Source: Apophysomyces variabilis (taxonomy: Eukaryota > Mucoromycota > Mucoromycetes > Mucorales > Mucoraceae). Taken from it: a stretch of DNA of 64,000 nucleotides. Shown piece after piece: positions 21,354 through 33,290 of the stretch. The notes beneath the pieces are model-generated. The model worked only from the letters and a program-made list of their open reading frames with translations, ran no database searches and had not been told where the DNA came from. The position numbers and the translations under genes are program-made. Location: NCBI GenBank assembly GCA_002749535.1, contig MZZL01000396.1:225144-289143 (forward strand), read 5' to 3'. How positions within the stretch are numbered: the stretch's first letter is position 1; each line of letters opens with the position of its first letter.

Positions 21354-21670
21354 TCAGGATGATATGGAGTGGTCGATGCCACCGCAGGCGGGACAAGGTT
21401 TTCCGACTGTGTTGCTATTGCTTGTTTCTGTGGCTTTCTGGTTCCTACCCCGCTTTTTGGCTGTGGACGTTTTAGCCTCCTCCGTTGCGTTTAGCTTTCT
21501 CTTGATGCCAACTTTATACGGAGAAAAGCATAAACTTATATTGTTTTTATAAGTAAATTCAGTGGTGTGCTCACCTGACTGCTTTCCGCGCCTTGTATTT
21601 AACAAGTAGGCTTTGTTCCGTTTCCTTTGATATCCAATGCCACCACAGTCTTCACAAGTAGTTGTAAACG
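21354..21670 (-). CDS. Fragment with paired CxxC zinc-binding motifs, probably mobile-element derived
   Basis: The minus-strand frame carries CEDCGGIGYQRK at its start and KPCPACGGIDHS near its end, separated by a Lys/Thr/Ser-rich linker with basic KKRGRNQK. Paired CxxCGG zinc-knuckle-like motifs of this kind occur in proteins of fungal transposons and in some nucleic-acid-binding proteins. The frame stops at 21354 soon after the second motif without completing a CCHC or CCCH site. There is no ATG start. It is most likely a relic or one exon of an element protein, perhaps related to the fragment at 19527-20182. Confidence 0.35.
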
Positions 21671-24600
21671 CAGTACATGTATATTATAAACAATGCTGAT
21701 GGCTTGTAAATCATCTGTCAAAATACTTTACCTTCTCTGGCTCTTTCCAGTTCAGTAGTCTTATTGAGATATTTCGGATTTTTTTAGCAACAACATACCT
21801 TTCCAGGACTAGAGACCATAGTTGGGAAGCAAATTCAGTAGTGTTATACGACATCATCTCACAAGACTGTGAAGCATCCTAAAGAAAAAAGAAGTGTGAT
21901 TGACAAGATTGGCAGCGATTGACCTTGATGAATCAGAACATTGACCATAACTTCTAGGACGTCACACTATCTTTTTTAATGATCACTCTTAGAGAGATAG
22001 CTGTGTATTAAAGACGAGGAAAATTTCAGTCCATCTTATCTGTTTCCGGTTATAATGGTAGTTCTATAGCATGAACGACACAGCTCTTATGTTGGTAATC
22101 CTCATCGCGATTCACTGACGGTACTCTATATTTAGATTGCGAGTAACCTTAAACAAATTTTATGCGATATATGATCGCTTAAACCAAATAAATAGCAGAA
22201 GAAATTCAGAAAGACCAGATTGTATACTCGAGAAAATAATGATAGCTGATTGTACTTGAGCTTTGTTCATCGTTTCTTCTCTTTAATGCTCCCTAGAGAT
22301 TCTTATGGTGATGATCCTTCCAACGTACGAATTAGCATGTCCGATATCGTTTTTGTAGCAGGTTTATAACTTTTTGTTTAATTGATTACCGCCAGATGAC
22401 CTTGTGTTATTCTTTTACAAGGTGTCTAACATCATCATTCCCGTAATTGTTTCAGGAACCTATCAACAGCGTGCTTTCAAACAAAAACCTAATTCAGTCT
22501 CGCTGATTCAATAAGTGTAACTTTCTATTATCTCCACGAAAATTGGTTCATTTATACCCAAAAGGGCGGTGAGCTATACAACCTTATATTACGCGATGAA
22601 AACGAATTCAAGTAAACTTAATTAAGCATGACGTGCCATTGTGAGCTCTTTTGTTCGATAAATGATTGTTGATACTATACTTCGCACATTTGTCGTCTAC
22701 TTTACCGCTAACAGTTTGATATTTATCATTGTTTTTTATAGCAAACAACAATGAACTTTCAATTAATATACTCTCTGCTTATTAATAAATAGAACAAGAT
22801 TACATTAAATGGACTGTAAGCCTTCCCTTTTTCTCTTTGTCTCCTTCCTACTTCTACCAAATTAAGAGCGTGATTAGCGTTCTTAGATACTAGATACCTG
22901 TCTAATTTGCTCACCGTACGAGGCGGTTATAAGCAACATCTTACGTAATTGAAAGAAACTGATATGGTGGCATATTTAATAGCTCCGCGGTCATTTTGTT
23001 CTTGAGTCAGCCGACAGAACATTGAAGATCATGACTTTCTTTACACAGCACGTAAGTCCCTTTGTACGCCTTAACGAAATAATCAAGCAATTCAAACTAT
23101 TTATATTGATAAGTATTACAGACTTGCTTTTGTTACTGTAAATTTTATGGTTAAATGATTTAGCCTTTAGCTATTATCTTTCCATGCTTTTTACAGGTAC
23201 CTGGTGCTTTGCATGACGCAAAACAGAATCAGCTACACTATTTTTGCTGACATTTTCCCGTATCTTCAACTATATTCATCATTGGGTCGTTTAGCAGTAT
23301 CTTCTAATTGGTGGGATGAGTATCTATGTCTTCGTGATGTAGTTGCGCTTCCCTGTGAACGAGAACATGCTTCTGATTCAGATCTGCGCAAAATTTTTTG
23401 ATTTATTGGATAATTCTGCAAACAATTTTGGCTGTTCTGCCAGTCGCGAGACTCATGATGATTGGAAAAGTTCGTTATACTGCGGAGGTTATTTTCGCAG
23501 CACGTTTGTTTATCTTGTTTCTCTTGATGTCCCACCCTCGCCAGGTTTTTTTTTTTTTTCCACATAGTGTGCATAGATGGCCTCACCGGTGTCGTCCCGC
23601 GAGATGTCCCTCTCACGGATGCCTCAGTTCATTTGCAATTGGGTTGACTGTGTATTTTAGTACTGAAACATCTTTCTATTTATATGTGCCTACTATTTTA
23701 TTGGCTCATTAATACTCCTAAAACTTTCGCATTTGCAACTGTATGTGTGCTTTCTCTCACTTGTTATCCCTTGTAGATACGGTTCTCCAGCTAACTGGTC
23801 CGATTGCTTAATTTTTCGTATTACTTTTGCTCTTAGAATGAGCTGGGCCAAGATTCAAGGTTTGCTCTGGATTAAGGATGGTTATTTATACGTACATTTT
23901 GCTTTAAGGCGATTGATTAGACAATCGAAGATCAAATCGGATGTATACATAAACCAAAATGAAGTTGATTTTGGTACTGTGTATGTAATGACTTACATAT
24001 TATTAACATTTGCATTGCTAAAGGTTGATATTGTTTGCGATTTAGTTCAGTAAACCGAGTACCTTTGTCCGACTAAGTTTGACCCGTTCCAATAGCATTT
24101 ATGAAGGAAGTATGGGTTGTCATTTTCGACTTCTTCATACAAGCCATTCAAAGCGATGCCAACACTATACGATATCTTCGATTAATGTTTGAGGAACATT
24201 CCATGGCATAAAACAAATTTGAATAGTTTATTACGAAGGAAACGGGAAATGCACCGACTGTCTATTTTTCTAATGTATTTAGTTGAGTTAAATAAAAGTC
24301 AAACTTCTATCTTTCCTTCACTACCCTTTATCCTATTCATTCTAATGCATATCTTTTTGTCTTTTCGTTACAAGATAAATTGCCGACTTGAGCTTTTCTT
24401 CAAGCGGTGCAGGTTATAGATTTAGTCATCTTGATAAACAATGTTATTCTACGAGCGAATTAAACAGGAAATGAGATACTGTTATATCCACCAAATCCTC
24501 ACACATGACAAGATAGTTGCATCAGAGAAGTAATTCAATTGGTTCAATCTTTGATAGTTAGATTCTTTATGAAATCAAAAAGAATGTTTTGCCACTGAGG

Positions 24601-25170
24601 ATATATTGGGATCAGGCTTACCGTATTGAAAGAGGTCGCTCCAGCTAAAGTGCAATTGCCGTCCAGAAAAGAATTTGGACGCCGATCCTCTTAGCTGTCC
24701 AACAGAATACATGAATTCCTCCTTTACGGGATGGGACGAAAAAGCATAAGAATTATTTGTAGAAAGATTCAGGTTTCTGTATCAAGTATTTACCTTTTCT
24801 TTTTAAATAAAAGGTTAAAAAAGGAAAATACAATGTGCACGGTAGAACATGTGCTTGAAAAGGTATTGGAGCTGCTTTTACTTGTCAGACGTTAGCGAGG
24901 GCAAATGTTTTCAGTGTATTATCTTGCAACTGCAGGTGATAGAAAAAGGTCGATATTAGGGTATATTTTGGGCGGGGGGTTGATACTCTTTGTTTCTCTT
25001 GTTTCGCCAAAAAGGGTTGCGGTTTCAGTTGGCCAGCTGGAACAAACCATGGCTAGACCTTATGTTAAAGCAAAAAGTATTTTCCCTTCTTTTAAAGCTC
25101 CCTGTCTTTCAAATCTTTTACCCTTTCTTTTTCAGTATATTATTCTTTTCTTTTCTGTTTTATAAAAACT
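21671..25170. other. 3.5-kb gene-poor AT-rich stretch
   Basis: No ORF here makes a convincing protein or gene model. Plus-strand ORFs at 23204-23401, 23398-23712 and 23733-24053 are Leu/Phe/Tyr-rich, overlap in different frames and lack consistent splice signals. They could be relics of a membrane protein gene. Sequence immediately upstream of 25171 should hold the G alpha promoter. No CpG-rich or repeated element was recognised. Confidence 0.35.
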
Positions 25171-26493
25171 ATGGGCTGCTGTCAATCGCGTGATTTTCAA
25201 GATGGCAAGTCTCGTAATGAAGAGATCGAGAGCCAGATTAAACGAGACAAGCTGAACATGCGCAATGAGGTCAAACTGTTGCTATTAGGTAGAGTGGAAT
25301 TACTTGTCTAGATTTAAACTTTGAATGTGACACATCGAAATAACCACCCACACCCACGTATAGGCGCTGGCGAATCTGGAAAATCCACAATTCTGAAGCA
25401 AATGAAGCTTATTCATGATGGTGGCTTTTCACGCGATGAAAAGGAATCCTTTAAGGAGATCATTTTCTCCAATACCTTGCAGTCCATGCGTGTTATTATA
25501 GAAGCCATGGAAAATATGGGTATCGATTTTGCTTACCCAGAAAATCAGCGACATGCTGCCCTTATTATGGATCTTCCTCCCCAGATTGAACAAGACGCTT
25601 TGCCATCTGAGATTACACAAGCCGTCAAGTCCTTATGGAAGGATCCAAATGTACTGGCTACATTTGAACGAAGTCGCGAATATCAGCTCAATGATTCAGC
25701 CAAATAGTAACTATCTTTTCCCTCCGACAACCAATGAATCAACCGTTCTTTTTAGTTACTTCGATTCCATCGATCGGATCGGAAACCCCGATTACATTCC
25801 CACCGATCAGGATGTATTACGTTCTCGTGTAAAGACAACAGGCATCACCGAAACCACCTTTGTGATTGGCGATCTGACCTATCGCATGTTTGATGTGGGA
25901 GGCCAACGATCCGAACGTAAAAAATGGATCCATTGTTTTGAGAATGTGACAGCAATTATCTTTCTGGTCGCTATCTCAGAATATGATCAAGTGTTGATCG
26001 AAGACGAAAATGTTGTATGTATAGCTAAAATAGGCACTCGAAAGAAATCTAATTCCTCTTTTTTTTTGGCTATTCTGTTATAGAATCGAATGCAGGAGGC
26101 ATTGACTCTGTTTGATTCTATCTGTAATTCACGATGGTTCATTAAGACATCCATCATCCTTTTCCTGAACAAGATTGATATTTTTAAAGAAAAGTTACCG
26201 AAGCATCCATTACGAGAGAGTTTCCCCGATTTCCCAGGTAAACCTTGTCCGCTTACAATGAATCTCTGTGTCTTGTTCTGTTTTCCTGATCGAATGGAAC
26301 TCTAGGACCGGAAAGCTATGAGGCGGCAAGCGACTACATATTAAACCGTTTCGTTTCTCTTAACCAGTCTGATTCGAAGCAAATCTATACCCATTTCACG
26401 TGCGCAACTGATACCCAGCAGATAAAATTCGTGATGGCAGCCGTCAACGATATCATTATCCAAAACAATTTACGTGATGTGGGTCTTTTGTAG
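25171..26493 (+). CDS. Heterotrimeric G protein alpha subunit
   Basis: Five exons (25171-25288, 25364-25706, 25756-26014, 26084-26237, 26306-26493) give 353 aa, the usual length. The N-terminus MGCCQS offers Gly2 for myristoylation and Cys3/Cys4 for palmitoylation. The nucleotide-binding motifs are GAGESGKS (residues 40-47), RVKTTGI (switch I), [12 protein letters not shown] (switch II), NKID and TCAT. The protein couples seven-pass receptors to effectors at the plasma membrane by GTP exchange and hydrolysis. The C-terminal receptor-contact tail ends LRDVGLL, so the Cys four residues from the end, typical of Gi-like subunits, is Val. A fungal GPA-type protein is certain; the exact fungal subgroup is not assigned. 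Confidence 0.97.
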
Positions 26494-27318
26494 AACGAAA
26501 AAACAATGCTTACTTGATTTTTGTTATTCCTCATGGTGGGAAACTCCCCTTGAAGGTAACTCGACACTCATGCGATAGCAGGTCCTCACCAAAACTATTC
26601 CTCGGTAGAATCTACGCAAAATGCGAGCTGTAAATGGTACAGAGCTTTGATGAACCTTGTGTGCGTTGCGAAAAGGTTGTTGATAAGCAGAAAGAGTTCA
26701 TAGGGATTGGTTCGGAGTCTAGTGCTACTACTACTGCAACTATTACTATTATTTATCATTACTATCACGGAGTTTCATGGATGAAGTTCCTTCAATGAAT
26801 ACATAGAATTGTGCTGGATTGTTTCCTGCCTTTTTAAATTGACCCTACGAAACAAAGCAAAAGATCTCGGAACTTTGTTATTAAAAGTGCCTTGAGAAAT
26901 TTTACATAGCGTGAATTTGTGAATGCGCACTGCAAACCAAGTGTCTCTTTTTTCACACCTTGTTCCTTCATAATTCAGCTGGTTCGCCTTCTTTTTCCCT
27001 TTACTCGGGTTAATGACTGGACCAACTGAATGGTTATTTTACAACAGTCGAATGGACTTTATGTCCACTGCAGGATCAAGTGGATGCAAATAAACTATAA
27101 TTCGCGTATAAGTTATTTAGGAATGATGCGTATTGTCTTATTGTTTTAGTGCACAATTAGATCATTTCCTAGAGGCAAATCTTTTTTATTTTAGAGTAGC
27201 GGAAGCTGTAATTTCAGTCAACCCGCCCTTTATCCCTTTCCTTTTCAATTTCAGCGTGACTCGTAAAGTTGCTTATTTTGTTCTCTTTCCCTGGTTGAAT
27301 AAAGGATATAAAACAACC
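26494..27318. other. Intergenic between G alpha and MRPL47
   Basis: Holds the G alpha 3' UTR and the MRPL47 promoter. AGGATATAAAAC at about 27303-27312 is TATA-like but only some 10 bp before the start codon, so its role is doubtful. No ORF of interest. Confidence 0.4.
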
Positions 27319-27891
27319 ATGTCGATCCTTCAACGCCTCGCACGTACATTCACCTTGTCCACACGTTCTTTCAGCACCACGAGAGTAGCATGGGCAGAGT
27401 CAGAAACCGCAAAGACACAAGCAAAAGGACTGTACCAATTCTTCGAGAACGGCGAAGCATTACCAAAGCGATGTTGGACAGGTTAGACAACAGACCTGTT
27501 TTTATCTATATAATATGAACCATGAGCTGACTTTTATATAACTTCAAGGACGATCATGGAGAGCGAGCGAACTGCGCCAAAAGTCCTTTGAAGATCTCCA
27601 CAAATTGTGGTACGTTTTGTTGAAGGAACGCAACGTTCTGGTGACCCAGCGAGGAGAAGCGGCACGATTAGGCGTTCACAAACAAACCTGGACGAATGCT
27701 GGTCGATTGAAGAAGGTAAAAACAGAAAAAGGAATAGACGAAAGAATTTTATATGCCTTTGGCGCTAACCTTTTTTTTTTCTTTTTTGTTATCCACAGTG
27801 CCAAAAGTCCATGGCACGTATCAAATTTGTATTGAATGAGAGACAGCGCGAGTATGAAAAGACATTGGCCAAGGCGGCAGAAAACCAATAG
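27319..27891 (+). CDS. MRPL47: Mitochondrial large-subunit ribosomal protein uL29m (MRP-L47)
   Basis: Three exons (27319-27481, 27549-27715, 27799-27891) give 140 aa. The N-terminus ([16 protein letters not shown]) is rich in Arg, Ser and Thr without acids, a typical mitochondrial targeting peptide. The mature part has the MRP-L47 core: [41 protein letters not shown] and a C-terminal helix with [15 protein letters not shown]. It belongs near the polypeptide exit of the mitoribosome. The length is short for the fungal family, which often carries a longer C-terminal extension. The gene ends only 263 bp before the glucosidase I start on the same strand. Confidence 0.9.
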
Positions 27892-28154
27892 ATATTTAGA
27901 AGAGAACCATATCTTTTTTTATTCTTTTCTCAACGCATTAGAGATGTATGAAATTCAACAAAGCACAAAAAAAAATAAAGACAAAGAAAAAGGAAAAGGT
28001 ACTTCCAGAAGATCACGGCCATTGGCCAAAGGAAAAAAAAAAGGATCCAGATTTTCGCTCTTCTTTTATATTTTACGTTTATCAGCGGTGTTTGGAAACG
28101 ACAGTAGCCTTTCTTTCCCAGTTTCGGTTTGACACGTTGCAAGACCCAGAAAGA

Positions 28155-31100
28155 ATGGCAGTAGCGAGGTATCATCATGGCATGGTACTGTGGCATGCCA
28201 TAATTACAATTTCTCTTTTCATGGCTTCCATGACACAAGCCATGTTGTCGGGAGAAGAAGCAGCATGGGTTGCTAGTGCGAATCAAGCAAGCAATGCTTC
28301 TCTCTTTTGGGGAACCTACCGACCTAATCTCTATTTCGGAACCAAACCACGTCTTCCTGCATCGGTTATGACAGGTCTCATGTGGTTTGATGGCGATGAT
28401 TTCCGTGGATTTCAAAGTGGGTTATTAGATATAGTCAAAAAAAAAAAAAAAGACATGGATCGTTGATCGTTCCCGAAAGGAATTCGCCATGCTTGCGATC
28501 AAAATGATGGTATCCATGGTTACGGATACCATAAACACGATGGAAGACGGTTTGCCATGCAAAAAATCCAGGATGATCCAAGCAATGTCGCTATCACCAC
28601 CGAATTTGTTAAGCTACCCGGAGGAAGTCATGGTAAAGAGAAATCAGTCGTGGATTGAATACTTTCCAGGCATTGCTTAACTAAAGAATAAATCCTTTTT
28701 CTCCAGGTGGCAGTTGGGGCGTGCGTGTTCGCGGAAAGCTATTGAATGAGCTTGGTAAAAAAAAAAAAAGAGAACTCATTTGTTTTTTTATTTTCTTACC
28801 TCTAGTCAATGGAATTTAGCATCGCCAACAACCAGCGTCATGTTCTACATTGGATTAGAAGGTGAAGGAAGTATGGATATTACAAGTAAATTGTCACCCA
28901 AGGTTAGCTACTTGAGGTACCGATCATCTTACAGTATTAGCAATTGACGATGAGAATACAAAACTTCAAAGGGTCTTCGATCACCTGTCAAGCTCGAAGG
29001 AGATACACCTGAATTAGGCGATTTTGAGATCCAGATTGTGGATGGTAAGAAAGAACCAGAGCAATGGTGCAGCTTTGTTCTTTATATTCATGGTTATTGT
29101 TTTTTTTTTCTGTTTCAAAAGGACCATCCAATAGATATCCTGAGGATAATGACCGTGATTTTTCCCTTACTCAGTGGTGGGGAGTAGAAGTCCCTGAAGA
29201 TCATGTGTGGAGAGCAAAAGGTTTGTTTTGGTATAATACAAGCTTAGACTTTGTGTTTTTGACCTATATTGCTGCAGACTTTATCTTGGAGAATCTGGTG
29301 GTTTCTGCGCGCGATAGATTATCCCGTTCCTCTCAGGAGGATGCGCTCGCTCGACCCTATGCTTATTTTGCTTTGACAAATACGCTTATGGAGCAAGAGG
29401 ATCAAATTGCTAATTTTTATGTTTTCCAAAAGGTGTTCAAAGGCGATTTCCAGGTAAAGGAAGGGATTGAAGTTTCCTTGTCACTGATTTTCGTATTTCT
29501 AAAGTTCGATGTGCTTTTCCGATCCCAAAGTTCTTCTGATTTAATCACTACCGACGCCCTCAGTCAGGAGTTAGTTCACCAGGAAGAAGCCTTCGACGCT
29601 CGATTTGAAAAGACTTTCCACTTGCAAGAGAAAGGATTCTCCACTGAGCAGATCCATTTTGCTAACTTCCTTTTGAGCAATCTTATTGGTGGCATTGGCT
29701 ACTTCTATGGACCATCGATTGTTGATCAATCGCAAGCTTCCGAACAAGATGAAGAGAGCTTTACAGGAACACCTCAACTGCCAGCACAGACACCACCAAA
29801 ATCGTTATTCTCAGCTTCACCAAGTCGCCCATTTTTCCCTCGAGGATTCTATTGGTAAAATCGACAGAAGGATACTATTTTTTTTACTACGATAGTTAAT
29901 ACACTTTAATGGACAAACTAGGGATGAAGGATTCCATCAACTGCTAATCGGTAAATGGGATAACGATTTAAGGTAAGCTAGTGCCAACGGAAAGCAGAAG
30001 ATGATATGTAATGATGGATTTGGATATTAGTCTGGATATCATCAAATCCTGGGTGTCATTGATCGATGAAAACGGATGGATTGCTCGCGAACAGATCTTA
30101 GGCGAAGAAGCTCGAAGCAGGGTAAAGCAAAGAAGGTAATGGACATAGCAATTGACCTCCCGTCATTTTTTCTTTTTTGCAGGTTCCTGCTGAATTCCAA
30201 ACGCAATTTCCACATCATGCTAATCCGCCCACATTATTCCTCGCCATCAAGCGCTACGTCGATCGCCTTATGACACAAAAAGAAGGCCAAGTTCCTGAGA
30301 ATCAGAGGCCTATGTTAAGCACTTTGGATGATAGCCATGTCCTTGAAACACTTCATCTGGAAAACATGGCATTGGGACGTACATGGTTGCAGTCTATCTA
30401 TCCAAAGCTTCGGTTGAACTGGCAATGGTTTCGCCGCACACAACGTGGTCATCTTGATCGATTCAATCGCGTAGCTCCAAACGACGAAGCTTACCGATGG
30501 AGAGGCCGCAGTGCGAACCATACATTGACTTCTGGTAGGGCAATGATCTGCTGCAAATAGTATTTCCATGGCTTATCAACCTTAAAAAAAAGGTTTGGAT
30601 GACTATCCACGTGGTGAACCGCCTAATATCGGTGAACTCCATGTTGATTTATTGTCCTGGATGGCTTTTGGCACTCGTTTATTGAAAGATATTTCCAGTC
30701 AGTTGGGCCCAGATTATGCTGCTGACGTGGAAGAATATACACGAGTGGAACAAGACATGCTCGCTAACCTTGAAGCTTTACATTGGAACGAAGAGCATCA
30801 AGCTTTCTGCGACCAGACCATTGAAGAAGGTAAGAAATTTAAGAAAATAGCAGCGACAACAAATACTTAGCTATCTCTTTGTTAGATCGTGCTGTTCATG
30901 TTTGCCACAAGGGTTACGTCTCCTTATTCCCTATGACACTCGGTCTTTTATCGCCTGATTCAGAAAAATTGGGTGCGATTTTGGACATGATTCAGAATGA
31001 AGAGGAGCTGTGGTCACCTTATGGCCTTCGATCCTTGTCGGCTTCTGATCCCTTGTACAACACGGGCGAAATCTATTGGCGAGGTCCTATTTGGATCAAT

Positions 31101-31469
31101 GTCAATTTCCTCACCCTTCAAAGTCTACACAATGTGAGTTTTGTGCTTCTCCTTCAGTTGGGACGCTGTAAATTCATCTGTGATGTGATTTCCCATAGAA
31201 CTATATCCATGTACCTGGACCTTACCAACAACGCGCAAAGGAGATTTATACAGCACTTAGAAAGAACATTATTGATGCTGTATTCAAGGTAGGATAGAAT
31301 ATTTCATTAGCTTTTTCTTTGCGAGCTCACACTTTACCTTTTCTAGTCGTACCAAGAGACTGGTTATGTCTGGGAACAGTATTCTCCTGAGACCGGAGAA
31401 GGAATGCGGAGCCATCCGTTTACGGGATGGACTAGTCTCGTGTTGCTTATTATGGCTGAAGAATATTAG
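28155..31469 (+). CDS. CWH41: Mannosyl-oligosaccharide glucosidase (ER alpha-glucosidase I, GH63)
   Basis: Fifteen exons join in frame to 811 aa, in the family's usual range. Exon starts are 28155, 28480, 28707, 28820, 28972, 29122, 29278, 29505, 29922, 30031, 30183, 30593, 30886, 31199 and 31347. The N-terminus has a hydrophobic segment ([16 protein letters not shown]), a type II signal anchor. GH63 landmarks include [62 protein letters not shown] (catalytic region), [13 protein letters not shown] and [12 protein letters not shown]. It removes the outermost alpha-1,2 glucose from the N-glycan precursor in the ER, the first trimming step after transfer. Several introns carry long A or T runs. 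The start could be the next Met of the same frame. Confidence 0.95.
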
Positions 31470-32382
31470 AAACAATTGTAACAATCTTTGTTGATCATTT
31501 AAAAACCGCTTTTCTTCTCTTAAATCCCGATCAGTTTCCAGGATATACGTGTCCAAGCTTTAATACACTGCATCTAACAGCTTATTGCATGGCATATTTT
31601 ATTAAATTTATCCAGCCAGCTGCCCTTTATTGACGCGATCTCTTTCTTTTGACGGTGAAGGCTTCCATGACAAGGGTATCCAATCGCTATGCGATCTACA
31701 ATGTTGCATGTGAATTTTCTATCTGTTCCAGTAGAACAAGAGAAGCTTTTATTTGGCGGAGCACACAGGACGCAAGGCGACACAAAGAGAATGAGCCATG
31801 AAGCGACGTGAGAGCAATATCATCCCGATGATCACGCTCGTGTAGAGATAGAATGGGCCGCTCAATACCAAAGGCGGCTTGTTTTAGCTTTCTAATCCCT
31901 TCCATATTGGGCTTTCTATCCTTGTTTTCAAATATCTCCAGGCCCACTTGATTCATTGATTCGCATGAATGTGGAAAAAGTTCTACGAGTTACACGGGGT
32001 AACCTGTTAACCTATCGGATTTTGATAATTAAACAGTAAATCACTGCAGATGCATGTTTACCAGGCTAAACCACTTGGCAAGCTGCAGGGAAAACCTAGT
32101 ATAAATGAACGATAAATCCTTGGTACGTAAATTTGACAAGCGATGACCTAAAGAGCGAGGGATGGAAATTCAAGTAAATGAAGCACATGGCCTAACCCTT
32201 TTATGCTGGGAGGTTAATAATTTCTCTTTTCCTGTAGAAGGCTTTCGAGTCTGTCATAGAAACATCACGATTCATCAAGTAAAAAAAAAACATACAGCAG
32301 ACTTAGGAGTTAAGTTACCAAAGATAGAAATAGACTATCTGCAGCAGAGTCTAAGCCGAATAACATATACATTTACCATGCA
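31470..32382. other. Intergenic with one doubtful minus-strand ORF
   Basis: Contains the glucosidase 3' UTR. A minus-strand ORF at 31696-31956 (start NQVGLEIFENKDRKPN, middle IRKLKQAAFGIERPIL) has protein-like composition but no domain, partner exon or homolog that I recognise. The plus ORF at 32162 overlaps the promoter and looks random. Confidence 0.3.
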
Positions 32383-32394
32383 TATATATATAAG
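32383..32394 (+). promoter_or_regulatory. TATA box of the small secreted protein gene
   Basis: TATATATATAAG lies about 148 bp upstream of the ATG at 32542, a plausible distance for a fungal TATA element. The reading is by position and sequence only. Confidence 0.45.
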
Positions 32395-32541
32395 GGCTAT
32401 CATACGAAGGTTTTGCAACAATCCAGCTCAAAACCAGTATCGCTCTCCTCGAGTTAAGGTGAAACCGGCTTTACATCCGATCGACAGTATCCGTTGAGGG
32501 TCTTAGCGGCAGACTAACCAAACGCCGACACAACAATACAA

Positions 32542-32862
32542 ATGAACTTGAAAATTTTATTGCTAATGCTACCATTTGCTACGGGGGCCCCGCATGAAAT
32601 CGGACCTGAGTGTACTGGTGATGCCATCTATAGATGCCTGAGTCCTTATCATGATCCAGAAACTGAGGTGCGAGCTACCAACTGGTCTTGCAGCCAGATA
32701 GGAAGAAATTGGAGGGCTTTGCAGGGTATGTGTTGGTGCGGTGATATCTCCCACGAATACTGCCAACTAAGTTCAAAGGACGAGGAGGATACCTTTAAGC
32801 AGCTTTGTCAAAAATACGAAGCAGACTTCTCCTATGGGCACTGTGACAATAAATCAAAATGA
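32542..32862 (+). CDS. Small secreted cysteine-rich protein (effector-like)
   Basis: A single-exon 106-residue protein. Residues 1-16 form a signal peptide (NLKILLLMLPFATGA) with a likely cut near Gly-Ala-Pro. The mature part of about 90 residues has eight cysteines spread as C, C, C, CxC, C, C, C, consistent with four disulfides, and one NxS/T site (NWS). It is acidic overall, with no membrane segment and no known fold recognised. Small size, secretion signal and even cysteine number resemble fungal apoplastic effectors, surface proteins or antimicrobial proteins. The gene sits alone in a roughly 3.1-kb gap between conserved genes. Confidence 0.75.
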   Translation: MNLKILLLMLPFATGAPHEIGPECTGDAIYRCLSPYHDPETEVRATNWSCSQIGRNWRALQGMCWCGDISHEYCQLSSKDEEDTFKQLCQKYEADFSYGHCDNKSK

Positions 32863-33290
32863 CGAATTGGAAAAAGATACCCTACCAATAGTACAAAATC
32901 TCGTCTAAGAGCTATTTATCAGAATCTCAATTCACTTGTTACATACCTTGGCATCTACGGGCGCAAAGGTCCAATCCACTTGTCGAGCTGAATTTACTGT
33001 TGTAATTGTCATGAAGGTCTGATAAAGCACCCTGGACGCTTTCCTTGTGCCAGCATAGAAGATGCAATAGTAGCGATACTTTGCGCCGCATTCACCTCTT
33101 TGATGGAATACACCTTTGCATGAGTCACAATATCAGAATACATAGGCTATCCATTTCCGATCGCTTGAAGTTATGTTTACAAACGATACTTTCCGATGCT
33201 GGTCTGCATCAGCAGCATATGTTTCACGTGCAAATACTTGTCATCACGGCATAGCTGATGTTCCTGACCGCAAGCTCGGATATGTCTTGT
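32863..33290. other. Non-coding or decayed sequence
   Basis: Short frames on both strands contain a few cysteines but no complete ORF. On the minus strand a fragment reading VNAAQSIATIASSMLAQGKR looks like protein but is closed by stops. It may belong to the decayed gene to the right. Confidence 0.25.

Noticed and set aside
32162..32497. 111-codon plus-strand ORF
   Set aside because: It spans the TATA box of the downstream gene, has no domain and has random-looking composition.
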